DNA of 64,000 bases from Micavibrio sp. UBA2137. GTDB lineage: Bacteria > Pseudomonadota > Alphaproteobacteria > Micavibrionales > Micavibrionaceae. Shown here piece after piece: positions 24,283 through 32,392 of this stretch; the stretch's first letter is position 1; each line of letters begins with the position of its first letter. The stretch spans positions 155,963 through 219,962 of the forward strand of contig DCXL01000002.1 of NCBI GenBank assembly GCA_002328415.1. The letters are read 5' to 3'. Below the pieces are notes generated by a model. The model had not been told where the DNA came from. It ran no database searches and was given only the letters and a program-made list of their open reading frames with translations. The translations under genes were made by a program, and so were the position numbers.

Positions 24283-25083
24283 ATGCTCGATGGATTTCGC
24301 AAATATTACATCTTTGCGCGTACTGCCTTTCGCGATCACACCTCGCATAGGATGAAGCTCTCCATTCGCGTAGTCTTGTGCCTGTTTTTCATGTTCGTGT
24401 TTGTTGAGTTTTGGCGCTTAATCGGGCGTGAGGAGATTGTCACCCTCCCCTATGCCATTATTGATATTTGCTGGTATGCCTCGCTCACACAAATGTTTCT
24501 CTTTATGTCGCCACGCATGTTTATGACGATTGAAAATGACGTGCGTTCGGGCGATATTGCCTATGCGCTCATTCGTCCAATGCCTTATATCTGGATGCGT
24601 CTGTCCGAGGCCATTGGTGCGATGACTGGGAACACAGTTATTTACTACACAGTAGGAATTGCCGCCCTTTATCTTTATATTGGCGGTCTGCCAACGTCTG
24701 GCTTATCGGGACTGTTATCCGCCATGTTCTTTTTATATCTGGCCTCAATCACCCATATCTTCTACCAACTGATGTGCGGCGTGACCGCGCTGTGGTTACA
24801 AGACGGCGAATCCATTTATCGTATCTATCAAAAGACATTGATTGTCTTGGGTGGCCTATATATGCCTATCACGCTTTATCCAGATTGGGTTCAAACATTG
24901 GCCTATGCAACGCCAGTCTCTTCCATGATGTTTGCACCCGCACAATTTGTACTGGGTGCTAGCTCCCCTCTTTCTTTTATGACAGTGACACTGATTACCA
25001 CCTTCTGGCTGGGGCTTTCTGGTTTAGCAACCCTTCTTTTATTCAGAATTTGTACACGGAGGCTTGAAATCAATGGTGGGTAA
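24283..25083 (+). CDS. ABC-2 family permease (COG4587-like)
   Basis: A 266-aa integral membrane protein with about six helices, starting 2 bp after the ATPase gene. Features of this permease type include VEFWRLIGREEIV, a cytoplasmic block (NDVRSGDIAYALIRPMPYIW) and TLIVLGGLYMPITLYPDWVQ near the C-terminus. It pairs with the following permease to form a heterodimeric channel. Its end overlaps the next gene by 11 bp. Confidence 0.9.
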   Translation: MLDGFRKYYIFARTAFRDHTSHRMKLSIRVVLCLFFMFVFVEFWRLIGREEIVTLPYAIIDICWYASLTQMFLFMSPRMFMTIENDVRSGDIAYALIRPMPYIWMRLSEAIGAMTGNTVIYYTVGIAALYLYIGGLPTSGLSGLLSAMFFLYLASITHIFYQLMCGVTALWLQDGESIYRIYQKTLIVLGGLYMPITLYPDWVQTLAYATPVSSMMFAPAQFVLGASSPLSFMTVTLITTFWLGLSGLATLLLFRICTRRLEINGG

Positions 25084-25861
25084 TACGCTTCGCTATGCCG
25101 TTGATATGCTAAAAGCCAATATGAAGGCGGCCGCAACCTTGCGTGGCGCCTACATCACACGCTCGATTTTTAATATTACAAATCACAGTATTTATTTAAG
25201 TCTTTGGGTGCTTATTTTTGATGCAATTCCCTCCATCGGAGGATGGCGCGTAGAACATATTTTATTAGCCTATGGTTTGGGAATTTTTGCATGGGGCTTT
25301 CTGTCTTTTGCGGCCTTTGGGATTCGCACCCTGCCCCGGCAAATCGATGATGGAGAGTTAGACACTTATTTAACACAGCCTAAACCTGTCCTCCTGAATG
25401 TGGCCCTTGGGACGACCCAAACCGTAGGTCCGCCAGAAATGATTTTTGGAGGCGTTGTCCTCACCATTGCGGGTGTTATGACTGGTGTTTCAATTCTCAT
25501 GCTTTTACTTATGACGGTCTGCACCACAGTTGTCTTTACATCTCTCGTGCTTGCCTATGGATCACTTGGCTTTTGGCTAAAGGGATTTCATGGGAATGCC
25601 GAAGAAATTTATTTTAATTTCTTTATTATTGCCACACGACCCGAGGCCGTTTTTCATGGGTGGATGTTGGTTATGATTTTTACCTTTATGCCTGTTGCCT
25701 TTATGGCGCATGTGCCTCTGCATGTCTTACTTGATAACAATATGAACGCGCTCTTACTTTTGCTCTCGGCAACAACTCTGATTGCGCTCATTTCCTATAA
25801 GATTTTCAAGCTTGGGTTAAGCCGTTACGAATCTGGAAATAGATTTGGCGTTCGAGGGTGA
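25073..25861 (+). CDS. ABC-2 family permease (COG3694-like)
   Basis: 262 aa with about six membrane helices. The ATG at 25073 is chosen because GGAGG lies 10 bases upstream; a TTG at 25064 would sit one base from that site. The motif RQIDDGELDTYLTQPKPVLLNV, seen here in part as QIDDGELDTYLTQP, is typical of this group. It completes a three-gene exporter (ATPase plus two permeases) by overlap with the preceding gene. Confidence 0.9.
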   Translation: MVGNTLRYAVDMLKANMKAAATLRGAYITRSIFNITNHSIYLSLWVLIFDAIPSIGGWRVEHILLAYGLGIFAWGFLSFAAFGIRTLPRQIDDGELDTYLTQPKPVLLNVALGTTQTVGPPEMIFGGVVLTIAGVMTGVSILMLLLMTVCTTVVFTSLVLAYGSLGFWLKGFHGNAEEIYFNFFIIATRPEAVFHGWMLVMIFTFMPVAFMAHVPLHVLLDNNMNALLLLLSATTLIALISYKIFKLGLSRYESGNRFGVRG

Positions 25862-25924
25862 TTTTCTTCGTAAAACAAACTATATTGTAAATAATGAATA
25901 TATGAACAAGGAGATTCAACAGGC

Positions 25925-26227
25925 ATGGATTTAAATACAGCCACACAACGCATCAAAGATAAAATGGCGATGGCGCCACATATCAAGGCCAAGGTTAAAT
26001 TCGATTTTAAAGATGACGGCGTTATTTACATTGATTCAACACAGTCTCCCCCAGAAGTGTCTCATGAGGACAAGGAATCAGACGTAACCCTTATCTGTGG
26101 CATTGATACGTTCGAGGCTTTCATGAACGGGACTAAAGACCCCAATATTGCCTTTATGATGGGCCAGCTTAAGGTTAAAGGATCAATGCCGCTCGCGCTC
26201 AAACTCAATAGCGTGATTGAAGATTAA
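25925..26227 (+). CDS. SCP2 sterol-binding domain protein
   Basis: 100 aa consisting of one SCP2 fold. SCP2 proteins bind acyl-CoA or other lipids in a hydrophobic tunnel. Diagnostic blocks are KVKFDFKDDGVIYIDS, DVTLICGIDTFEAFMNG, AFMMGQLKVKGSMPLALKLNSVI. Cytoplasmic, with no signal peptide. It lies 14 bp before a thioesterase-like gene in the same direction. Together they could handle fatty acyl-CoA, in keeping with the beta-oxidation genes nearby. Confidence 0.88.
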   Translation: MDLNTATQRIKDKMAMAPHIKAKVKFDFKDDGVIYIDSTQSPPEVSHEDKESDVTLICGIDTFEAFMNGTKDPNIAFMMGQLKVKGSMPLALKLNSVIED

Positions 26228-26241
26228 AACATCTTAAACTC

Positions 26242-26808
26242 ATGAACCTCATTTTTAGATTGATAAAAACCGTTCTGCTTGCTTTCTTCAGGGAACGGTT
26301 AGACTCTCTCTTTGCGCCGTCCATTTTGCATTTTCGTGTCTGGCCAAATGATCTTGATACGAACTTTCACATGAATAATGGGCGTTACCTCACCCTTATG
26401 GATTTAGGTCGCTTTGATTTGGTCATGCGCAATGGTCTGCTAAAGCTCGTCATGAGAAACAAATCTGTGCCTGTTCTATCAGCAGCCACGATTCGCTATC
26501 GTCTCTCGCTTGACCCATTCCAAAAATTTCGGCTCGAGAGTCGTGTTTTGTGCTGGGATGAGACATGGGTCTATATGGAGCAGCGCTTTATCTTTGCTAA
26601 AGGGCCAAAGAAAGGAGTTGTCGCCGCTATTGGCCTGGTTAAAGGTGGCTTCCTTAATAAGAAAGAGCGCCGGGTAATGCCCACAAAAGATATCTTGGCG
26701 CATTTGGGAATGAAAACAAAATCTCCCCCCTTCCCTGCGCATGTGAAAAGTTGGGTGGAGGCCGAAGAGCACCTCAAGGATGTCACTGTCATTAAAAAAG
26801 CCGCTTAA
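26242..26808 (+). CDS. Hotdog-fold thioesterase-like protein
   Basis: 188 aa. The block FRVWPNDLDTNFHMNNGRYLTLMD is typical of the 4-hydroxybenzoyl-CoA/acyl-ACP thioesterase superfamily (THEM6-like), with Asp and His of the D-x-N-x-H-M-N-N pattern. A hydrophobic N-terminal stretch (about residues 1-17) may anchor it to the membrane. Probably hydrolyses an acyl thioester; the substrate is unknown. Co-directional with the SCP2 gene, and its stop lies inside the bidirectional terminator. Confidence 0.85.
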   Translation: MNLIFRLIKTVLLAFFRERLDSLFAPSILHFRVWPNDLDTNFHMNNGRYLTLMDLGRFDLVMRNGLLKLVMRNKSVPVLSAATIRYRLSLDPFQKFRLESRVLCWDETWVYMEQRFIFAKGPKKGVVAAIGLVKGGFLNKKERRVMPTKDILAHLGMKTKSPPFPAHVKSWVEAEEHLKDVTVIKKAA

Positions 26809-26818
26809 AAGCGGCTTT
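26797..26818. terminator. Bidirectional rho-independent terminator
   Basis: Near-perfect palindrome AAAGCCGCTT-AA-AAGCGGCTTT between the convergent thioesterase and FadL-type genes. On the minus strand a T run follows directly, making it strongest for the porin gene. On the plus strand it overlaps the thioesterase stop codon. Confidence 0.85.
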
Positions 26819-26841
26819 CTCATTTATTATTTTTGACAAGA

Positions 26842-28122
26842 TTAGAACTTGTAGTTCAAACCAAGTGACAAGATACCAACGTTACCAGATGTGTCGGCTT
26901 CAACTTGTGAAAGTCCGCCGTTTCTGGACACGCTGATTGTTTCATCACCAACGTCAATGTAAGCACCAGCCATATCGACTGAGAATTTCTCATTGATGTC
27001 GTATGTTGCACCTGCTGTGAACCAGTGACGGTCGCCATCAGGTGTACGGGTTGTTCTGAACTCGCTCGTTGTCGGTGTTTCATCGAACTGGTAACCCGCA
27101 CGGAATGTCCATTCTGGGTTCCATTCATATTCAGCACCAATCGCAAGAGCCCAAGTATTTTGGTAACCTTGCTCAACTGTACTGATGACTGTTCCTGCAT
27201 CAGAAATAGCTGTGATATCTTCAAAGTCTGACCAGCCAAAACGAGTGATCTGACCCATGACACGCCATTTGTCGTTCAAGTCCTGAGCGACACCCAATGT
27301 CCAGATATCTGGCAAATCAAGATCAGCTGAGCCACCTACACTAAAGTTAGGTGCCGTTGGGACAAGTCCTGAAAGGCCTGTTACAGAGATATTTCCATCA
27401 AGCTCATGGTTTATACCATTACGGTATGAAAAACCAATATCTGTACCTTCGCGTGGTGTGACCAACAAGCCAAGATTGAATCCCATAGAAACATCATCAC
27501 CTTCAAGTTTGCTTTCGCCTTCTGCAATTGTATCGGAAATAGCAGATTTTAGTTCAGCATCGGCGTATTGAATGTCTAATCCACCACCAATAGAGAGCCA
27601 TGGTGTTGCCTGATAAGCAACAACTGGTGAAATATTGATTGTTATTAGTGATGTTTCGGTTGAGTCAAAACGACCAAAGTACCCATCATCATATTCATTT
27701 GCCAAACCAAATGGTGCTGAAATACCAAGACCACCCCAAAGCATGTCTGTCAAAGGCATAGCAATGTAAGCATTCGGTACAGGCGAGGCACTGTAAGGGT
27801 TACCGCCATTGCCAGTTGATACCGGATTAGGTCCAGGGTTTGTTGTCCCTGTGTCATCCAAATCACCGTTTGGAAGAAGAAGATGCACACCCAAGTTAGC
27901 TTGTGCGCCATCAAGGCGTGTCATGCCAGCTGGGTTGAAGTAAATTGTTGAGGCATCACGAATGCTTGTTGTTGAACCAGCAAAAGCCGTCCCCAAACCT
28001 GACACAGATTGTTCCTGAATGTAAAAACCAGCGGCTTTTGCATCAGTTGAACCAGCAACATAAGCTGTTCCGCCCATCAATGCACAAAGGGCTGTTGAAA
28101 GTAAGATTTTCTTCATTTTCAT
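26842..28122 (-). CDS. OmpP1/FadL-family outer-membrane porin
   Basis: A 426-aa outer-membrane beta-barrel that imports hydrophobic compounds, in FadL long-chain fatty acids. It has a signal peptide (about 1-30, MKMKKILLSTALCALMGG to DAKA) and a mature N-terminus AGFYIQEQSVSGLGTAFAGS, the family hatch motif. IYFNPAGMTRLDG and the barrel strands follow, and it ends in Phe (LGLNYKF), as barrel proteins do. The beta-oxidation genes in the window make fatty-acid uptake plausible. Single gene ended by the 26797-26818 terminator. Confidence 0.92.
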   Translation of the reverse strand: MKMKKILLSTALCALMGGTAYVAGSTDAKAAGFYIQEQSVSGLGTAFAGSTTSIRDASTIYFNPAGMTRLDGAQANLGVHLLLPNGDLDDTGTTNPGPNPVSTGNGGNPYSASPVPNAYIAMPLTDMLWGGLGISAPFGLANEYDDGYFGRFDSTETSLITINISPVVAYQATPWLSIGGGLDIQYADAELKSAISDTIAEGESKLEGDDVSMGFNLGLLVTPREGTDIGFSYRNGINHELDGNISVTGLSGLVPTAPNFSVGGSADLDLPDIWTLGVAQDLNDKWRVMGQITRFGWSDFEDITAISDAGTVISTVEQGYQNTWALAIGAEYEWNPEWTFRAGYQFDETPTTSEFRTTRTPDGDRHWFTAGATYDINEKFSVDMAGAYIDVGDETISVSRNGGLSQVEADTSGNVGILSLGLNYKF

Positions 28123-28220
28123 GGTAAATGTCCCCTTAAATTAGAAATGTGAGACATACTTTACAGCGTTCTTGGGGTTTTAAAAAGGAAACATCTATTG
28201 TGCGCCGCACAAAACTGTGA

Positions 28221-29639
28221 CTATTCAACAACAGCTACGCGCAAGACATTTGTCGAACCCACCTGACCAAAGGGTACACCAGCCGTTAAGACAAGCGTTT
28301 CCCCTACCTTAGCCATATTGCGTTCCTTGGCCTGTTTGACGGCAACCTGAACGGTTTCGAAGAAGGAGTTCACATCCGTAATATGAAGTCCACGCACACC
28401 AAAACACACAGATAAACGACGGGTAACCTCCATATTCTGGCTCAGACATAGAATAGGAATATGCGGGCGACGGCGCGCGGTGCGTAGTGCGGTAGAACCA
28501 GATGTTGTATAATTCACAATGCATGCCGCATGAATGTCACGCGCAACCTGTTCAGCAGCCGTTGTTATCGCATCAGAGGCATTATCATGGGTCGCAAGCT
28601 GTGTTGCTTCCATAATTGTCTTATAAGTGTCGTCTGTCTCAACCTTCTCCAAAATACGGTTCATGATTTTGACCGTTTCAACCGGATAATCACCCGCAGC
28701 CGTTTCCGCAGAAAGCATCACAGCATCCGTACCATCATAAACGGCATTGGCTACATCAGAAGCCTCGGCACGCGTGGGCATGGGGTTGGTAATCATCGAT
28801 TCCAGCATTTGCGTTGCAACGACCACAGGCTTTCCAACCTCGCGCATATGACGAATAATTTGTTTTTGCAAGGATGGGACGTCCTCGGGTGGCATTTCAA
28901 CGCCCAAATCGCCACGTGCAATCATTGCCCCATCAGCCACCTCAATAATGTCCTTCAGATATTCAATAGCAGACGGTTTTTCAAGCTTCACCATGAGGGC
29001 TGCACGATCACCAATAAGCTCTTTCGCCTCTTTTGCATCGTCTGCGGTTTGCACAAATGATTGTGCAATCCAGTCAACACCAAGCTCTAAAGCTGTCTTT
29101 AAATCCTGTTTGTCCTTATCGGTCAGTGCGGGCACAGGAATAAGCACACCGGGTACATTAAAGCCTTTATGATTGGACAGCTTCGTCCCTGCTTCAACTG
29201 TGCCTTGTAGCCAATCTGCACCCTTATCTGTAATGCGGACCCTCACCTTACCATCATCAAGAAGAATGGACTGTCCCGCCTCCAGAATTTCAACGACCTC
29301 AGGATGTGGCAGATAAACGCGTGTGCTGTCGCCTAAATCCTCGTTTAAATCAAAACGAAAATCCTGACCAATTTTCAACGCAATTTGATCACCCCTAAAA
29401 TCACCAATCCGAAATTTTGGTCCCTGTAAATCAGCGACAATACCAATCGGACGATTATGTTTTTCCTCAATAGCACGAATCGATTTGACCCTTGCGGCAT
29501 GATCGTCTGTTGTACCGTGACTGAAATTTAAACGGAATAAATCAACCCCTTCAAGGAAAAGAGATTCTATAACTGATTCGTCTGATGAAGCTGGCCCTAA
29601 AGTTGCCAGAATTTTTGTATTACGTGTGCGCATTGTCAT
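28221..29639 (-). CDS. pyk: Pyruvate kinase
   Basis: Converts phosphoenolpyruvate and ADP to pyruvate and ATP, the last step of glycolysis. At 472 aa it is full length. Motifs: TKILATLGPASSDE, LFRLNFSHG, IVADLQGPKFRIG, the metal/substrate-binding segment MVKLEKPSAIEYL, ARGDLGVEMP, and VATQMLESMITNPMPTRAEASDVANAVYDGTDAVMLSAET read in pieces. The C-terminal allosteric domain is present. The lysine of MVKLEKP is the catalytic acid. It faces away from the OsmC gene. Confidence 0.97.
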   Translation of the reverse strand: MTMRTRNTKILATLGPASSDESVIESLFLEGVDLFRLNFSHGTTDDHAARVKSIRAIEEKHNRPIGIVADLQGPKFRIGDFRGDQIALKIGQDFRFDLNEDLGDSTRVYLPHPEVVEILEAGQSILLDDGKVRVRITDKGADWLQGTVEAGTKLSNHKGFNVPGVLIPVPALTDKDKQDLKTALELGVDWIAQSFVQTADDAKEAKELIGDRAALMVKLEKPSAIEYLKDIIEVADGAMIARGDLGVEMPPEDVPSLQKQIIRHMREVGKPVVVATQMLESMITNPMPTRAEASDVANAVYDGTDAVMLSAETAAGDYPVETVKIMNRILEKVETDDTYKTIMEATQLATHDNASDAITTAAEQVARDIHAACIVNYTTSGSTALRTARRRPHIPILCLSQNMEVTRRLSVCFGVRGLHITDVNSFFETVQVAVKQAKERNMAKVGETLVLTAGVPFGQVGSTNVLRVAVVE

Positions 29640-29723
29640 GGAACTTTATTAGCACGTTCCACGTACGCATGCTAGAAGAGAGAATAGAGATAGAAACGAT
29701 TTTCAACGAAAAGGATGTACGAC

Positions 29724-30155
29724 ATGGCAATTCAAAAGAAAGCAAACGCAACATGGACAGGATCACTTAAAGAGGGAAAAGGAACAGTTTCGCTGGAAAG
29801 TGGCGCGATGGAGAAAAACCCCTTTGGCTTTAACACACGCTTTCAAGACAAACCTGGCACAAATCCCGAGGAATTAATTGCCGCGGCTCATGCTTCTTGT
29901 TTTTCCATGGCGCTGTCTAATTTCCTAGGCCAACATGATATGACAGCAGAAAGCATTATCACAGATGCTGTTATTTCATTGGAAAAAGCCGATGGTGGCT
30001 TTTCAGTCACGAAGTCACACCTTACATTAGAGCTGACTGTCAAAGGCGGTGATAAAGGTAAAATGGAAGAGGCCGCCACAGGCGCAAAAGAGAACTGCCC
30101 CATTTCAAAGCTCCTTGATTGTGAAATTATCCTAGACGCAACTTATAATAATTAA
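29724..30155 (+). CDS. OsmC-family peroxiredoxin
   Basis: 143 aa; reduces organic hydroperoxides with two reactive cysteines. The first is in AAAHASCFSMALSN (about Cys56) and the second in KENCPISKLLD (about Cys126), the standard OsmC pair. The ATG at 29724 is chosen because AAAAGGA lies 8 bases upstream; an in-frame ATG at 29715 is too close to that site. Divergent from pyruvate kinase, and terminated by the hairpin at 30182-30214. Confidence 0.92.
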   Translation: MAIQKKANATWTGSLKEGKGTVSLESGAMEKNPFGFNTRFQDKPGTNPEELIAAAHASCFSMALSNFLGQHDMTAESIITDAVISLEKADGGFSVTKSHLTLELTVKGGDKGKMEEAATGAKENCPISKLLDCEIILDATYNN

Positions 30156-30181
30156 GGTTTTCTAAGCCTTGTGATTTTCAA

Positions 30182-30214
30182 AAAAAGACTCTTGTGAATA
30201 AGAGTCTTTTTTTT
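30182..30214 (+). terminator. Rho-independent terminator after osmC-like gene
   Basis: A stem AAAAAGACTCTT / AAGAGTCTTTTT with a 6-base loop and a run of eight or more T. Confidence 0.92.
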
Positions 30215-30491
30215 ATATCGGCAGGGAACAGAATCGGGAATCCTAAAATCCAAGTGATGAAATTTTCCCGCACGCTGAAAAGCCTTTGAGAAAATCCTTC
30301 GTTTTTTGAAAAATTTTTAAAAATGCGATGTGGATAGGAAGATTTTCCGATTGGATACACCCACAAGATGTAGTAGGGTAGTAAAAAGTCAAAACAACAG
30401 ATAGTGTTTTTCACGTTATCTGTCATCACGACAATAAATACGTTATTGAAACAAACCACTTTTATAATAAGAAGAAGGGGAGCTTACTCTC
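30215..30491 (+). promoter_or_regulatory. nrdA upstream region with inverted repeat
   Basis: The intergenic stretch 30156-30491 has no credible gene. After the osmC terminator it holds an imperfect inverted repeat at 30397-30423 (ACAGATA-GTG-TTTTT-CAC-gt-TATCTGT), a TATAAT -10-like box at 30463-30468, and AGAAGGGG just before the nrdA start. CTATCCACA (reverse strand, near 30330) differs by one base from a DnaA box. Ribonucleotide reductase genes are often controlled by NrdR and DnaA, so these are candidate sites. None was proven, and the inverted repeat matches the NrdR box poorly. Confidence 0.4.
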
Positions 30492-32312
30492 ATGTACGAT
30501 GTTGCTCACATAGAACGCGGAAACAGGGTTCAAATTGACCGCGCAAGGGACGAAAATCTAACAAAATTTGGTGTCGCAACACTTTACGACAGATACCTAC
30601 TTCCCGAGGAGCATCCACAAGATCTATTTGCGCGTGTTTCCATGTATTATGGTGATGATTCAGCGCACTCACAACGTTTGTATGATTACATGTCAAAGTT
30701 GTGGTTCATGCCTTCAACACCTGTTCTATCCAATGGTGGTACATCACGCGGACTTCCGATTTCATGCTTTTTGAATGAAACACAAGATTCACTTGGTGAA
30801 ATTGTCGAACTTTGGAATGAAAATGTTTGGCTCGCCTCTCTTGGTGGCGGTATCGGTTCATACTGGGGGAATGTCCGTTCTATCGGTGAAAAAGTGGGTC
30901 GTAATGGTAAAACATCAGGGATTGTTCCATTTATCCGTGTGATGGACTCGCTTACACTTGCAATTTCGCAAGGTTCACTTCGTCGTGGTTCTGCTGCGAT
31001 TTACCTTCCTATCTGGCACCCTGAAATTGAAGAATTCATTGAGCTACGCCGTCCAACTGGTGGTGACCCGAACCGTAAAGCCCTTAACTTGCACCATGGT
31101 GTTCTTGTTACCAACGCCTTTATGGAGGCCGTTGAAAAAGGCGAGGAATGGGCGCTTCGTTCACCAAAAGACAAAGCAATTATTGATAAGGTTAATGCAC
31201 GTGACTTGTGGATTCGCTTGCTCACAGCACGTATCGAAACAGGCGAACCTTACATTGTTTACATCGACCACGTAAACGATCAGATTCCTGATCACCACAA
31301 AATGGCTGGTTTGAATGTGAAGATGTCTAACCTGTGTTCAGAAATCACACTACCAACAGGCGTTGACCATCTGGGTAATGACAGGACCGCTGTGTGCTGC
31401 CTCTCCTCACTCAATCTGCTGAAATTTGATGAGTGGCAAGACCACCCAACCTTCATTGAGGATATCATGCGATTCCTTGATAATGTGCTCAGTGACTTTA
31501 TCGCCAAGGCGCCAGATTCAATGAAGCGCGCCAAATATGCTGCGATGCGCGAGCGTTCAGTTGGCTTGGGCGTGATGGGCTTCCACTCTTTCCTACAGGA
31601 TAAGATGATCCCAATGGAATCAGTGATGGCGAAGGTGTGGAATCGTCGCATGTTCCAACACATTAAACGTCAGGCTGATGATGCCTCTGTGAAATTGGCG
31701 CATGAACGTGGCGCCTGCCCAGATGCAGCCGATTACAACATCATGGAGCGCTTCTCTAACAAGATGGCAATTGCACCAACAGCCTCTATCTCTATCATTT
31801 GTGGTGGGTCATCTCCAGGAATTGAGCCTATTGCGGCCAATGCCTACACACATAAAACGTTGTCTGGTTCTTTCCCAGTACGTAATAAATGCCTAGAAGC
31901 GTTGCTTGAGAAGAAAGGCCAAAATACAGAGGATGTATGGTCATCAATCTTTACGAATGAGGGTTCTGTCCAACACTTGGAGTTCCTCGACCAGAATGAA
32001 AAAGATGTCTTTAAGACAGCTTTTGAAATTGACCAAAGATGGTTGATTGAACATGCGGGTGACCGTGCACCGTTTGTGTGTCAAGCACAATCATTAAACG
32101 TCTTCTTGCCAGCCAACGTGCACAAGAAAGAACTGCACAATATTCACTTCGAAGCATGGAAGAAGGGTGTGAAGTCACTTTACTACTGCCGTTCGAAGTC
32201 GATCCAGCGCGCCGAATCACATGCTTCATGGCAACGTACGAAAGGTGCTGAGCCAGTACAAGAGCAGTTGGCTGAAGCAAATAACTACGAGGAATGCCTC
32301 GCCTGTCAGTAA
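30492..32312 (+). CDS. nrdA: Ribonucleoside-diphosphate reductase alpha subunit (short class I)
   Basis: The catalytic subunit that reduces ribonucleotides to deoxyribonucleotides. 606 aa, short because the N-terminal ATP-cone regulatory domain is absent and the protein starts almost directly at the ten-stranded barrel. Visible motifs: MPSTPVLSNGGTSRGLPISC with the first redox Cys, SLGGGIGSYWGNVRS, the MSNLCSEI active-site block, ALNLHHGVLV, and a C-terminal CLACQ tail with the exchange cysteines. GGGGAG precedes the ATG. nrdB, which supplies the radical, is not adjacent. A terminator follows. Confidence 0.94.
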   Translation: MYDVAHIERGNRVQIDRARDENLTKFGVATLYDRYLLPEEHPQDLFARVSMYYGDDSAHSQRLYDYMSKLWFMPSTPVLSNGGTSRGLPISCFLNETQDSLGEIVELWNENVWLASLGGGIGSYWGNVRSIGEKVGRNGKTSGIVPFIRVMDSLTLAISQGSLRRGSAAIYLPIWHPEIEEFIELRRPTGGDPNRKALNLHHGVLVTNAFMEAVEKGEEWALRSPKDKAIIDKVNARDLWIRLLTARIETGEPYIVYIDHVNDQIPDHHKMAGLNVKMSNLCSEITLPTGVDHLGNDRTAVCCLSSLNLLKFDEWQDHPTFIEDIMRFLDNVLSDFIAKAPDSMKRAKYAAMRERSVGLGVMGFHSFLQDKMIPMESVMAKVWNRRMFQHIKRQADDASVKLAHERGACPDAADYNIMERFSNKMAIAPTASISIICGGSSPGIEPIAANAYTHKTLSGSFPVRNKCLEALLEKKGQNTEDVWSSIFTNEGSVQHLEFLDQNEKDVFKTAFEIDQRWLIEHAGDRAPFVCQAQSLNVFLPANVHKKELHNIHFEAWKKGVKSLYYCRSKSIQRAESHASWQRTKGAEPVQEQLAEANNYEECLACQ

Positions 32313-32353
32313 TGTGGCAATAAAAGTTTTGCTGTGTATCTACTGCGTAAAAG

Positions 32354-32384
32354 AAAACCCGCCTTCAAAAGCGGGTTTTTTCTT
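32354..32384 (+). terminator. Rho-independent terminator after nrdA
   Basis: Stem AAAACCCGC / GCGGGTTTT with an 8-base loop and a T run, between nrdA and the convergent oxidoreductase gene. Confidence 0.9.
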
Positions 32385-32392
32385 ATTCTGCA

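Noticed and set aside
30215..30491. Cobalamin or other known riboswitch upstream of nrdA
   Set aside because: No recognisable conserved core; class I genes are not usually controlled by B12. Only an inverted repeat is supported.
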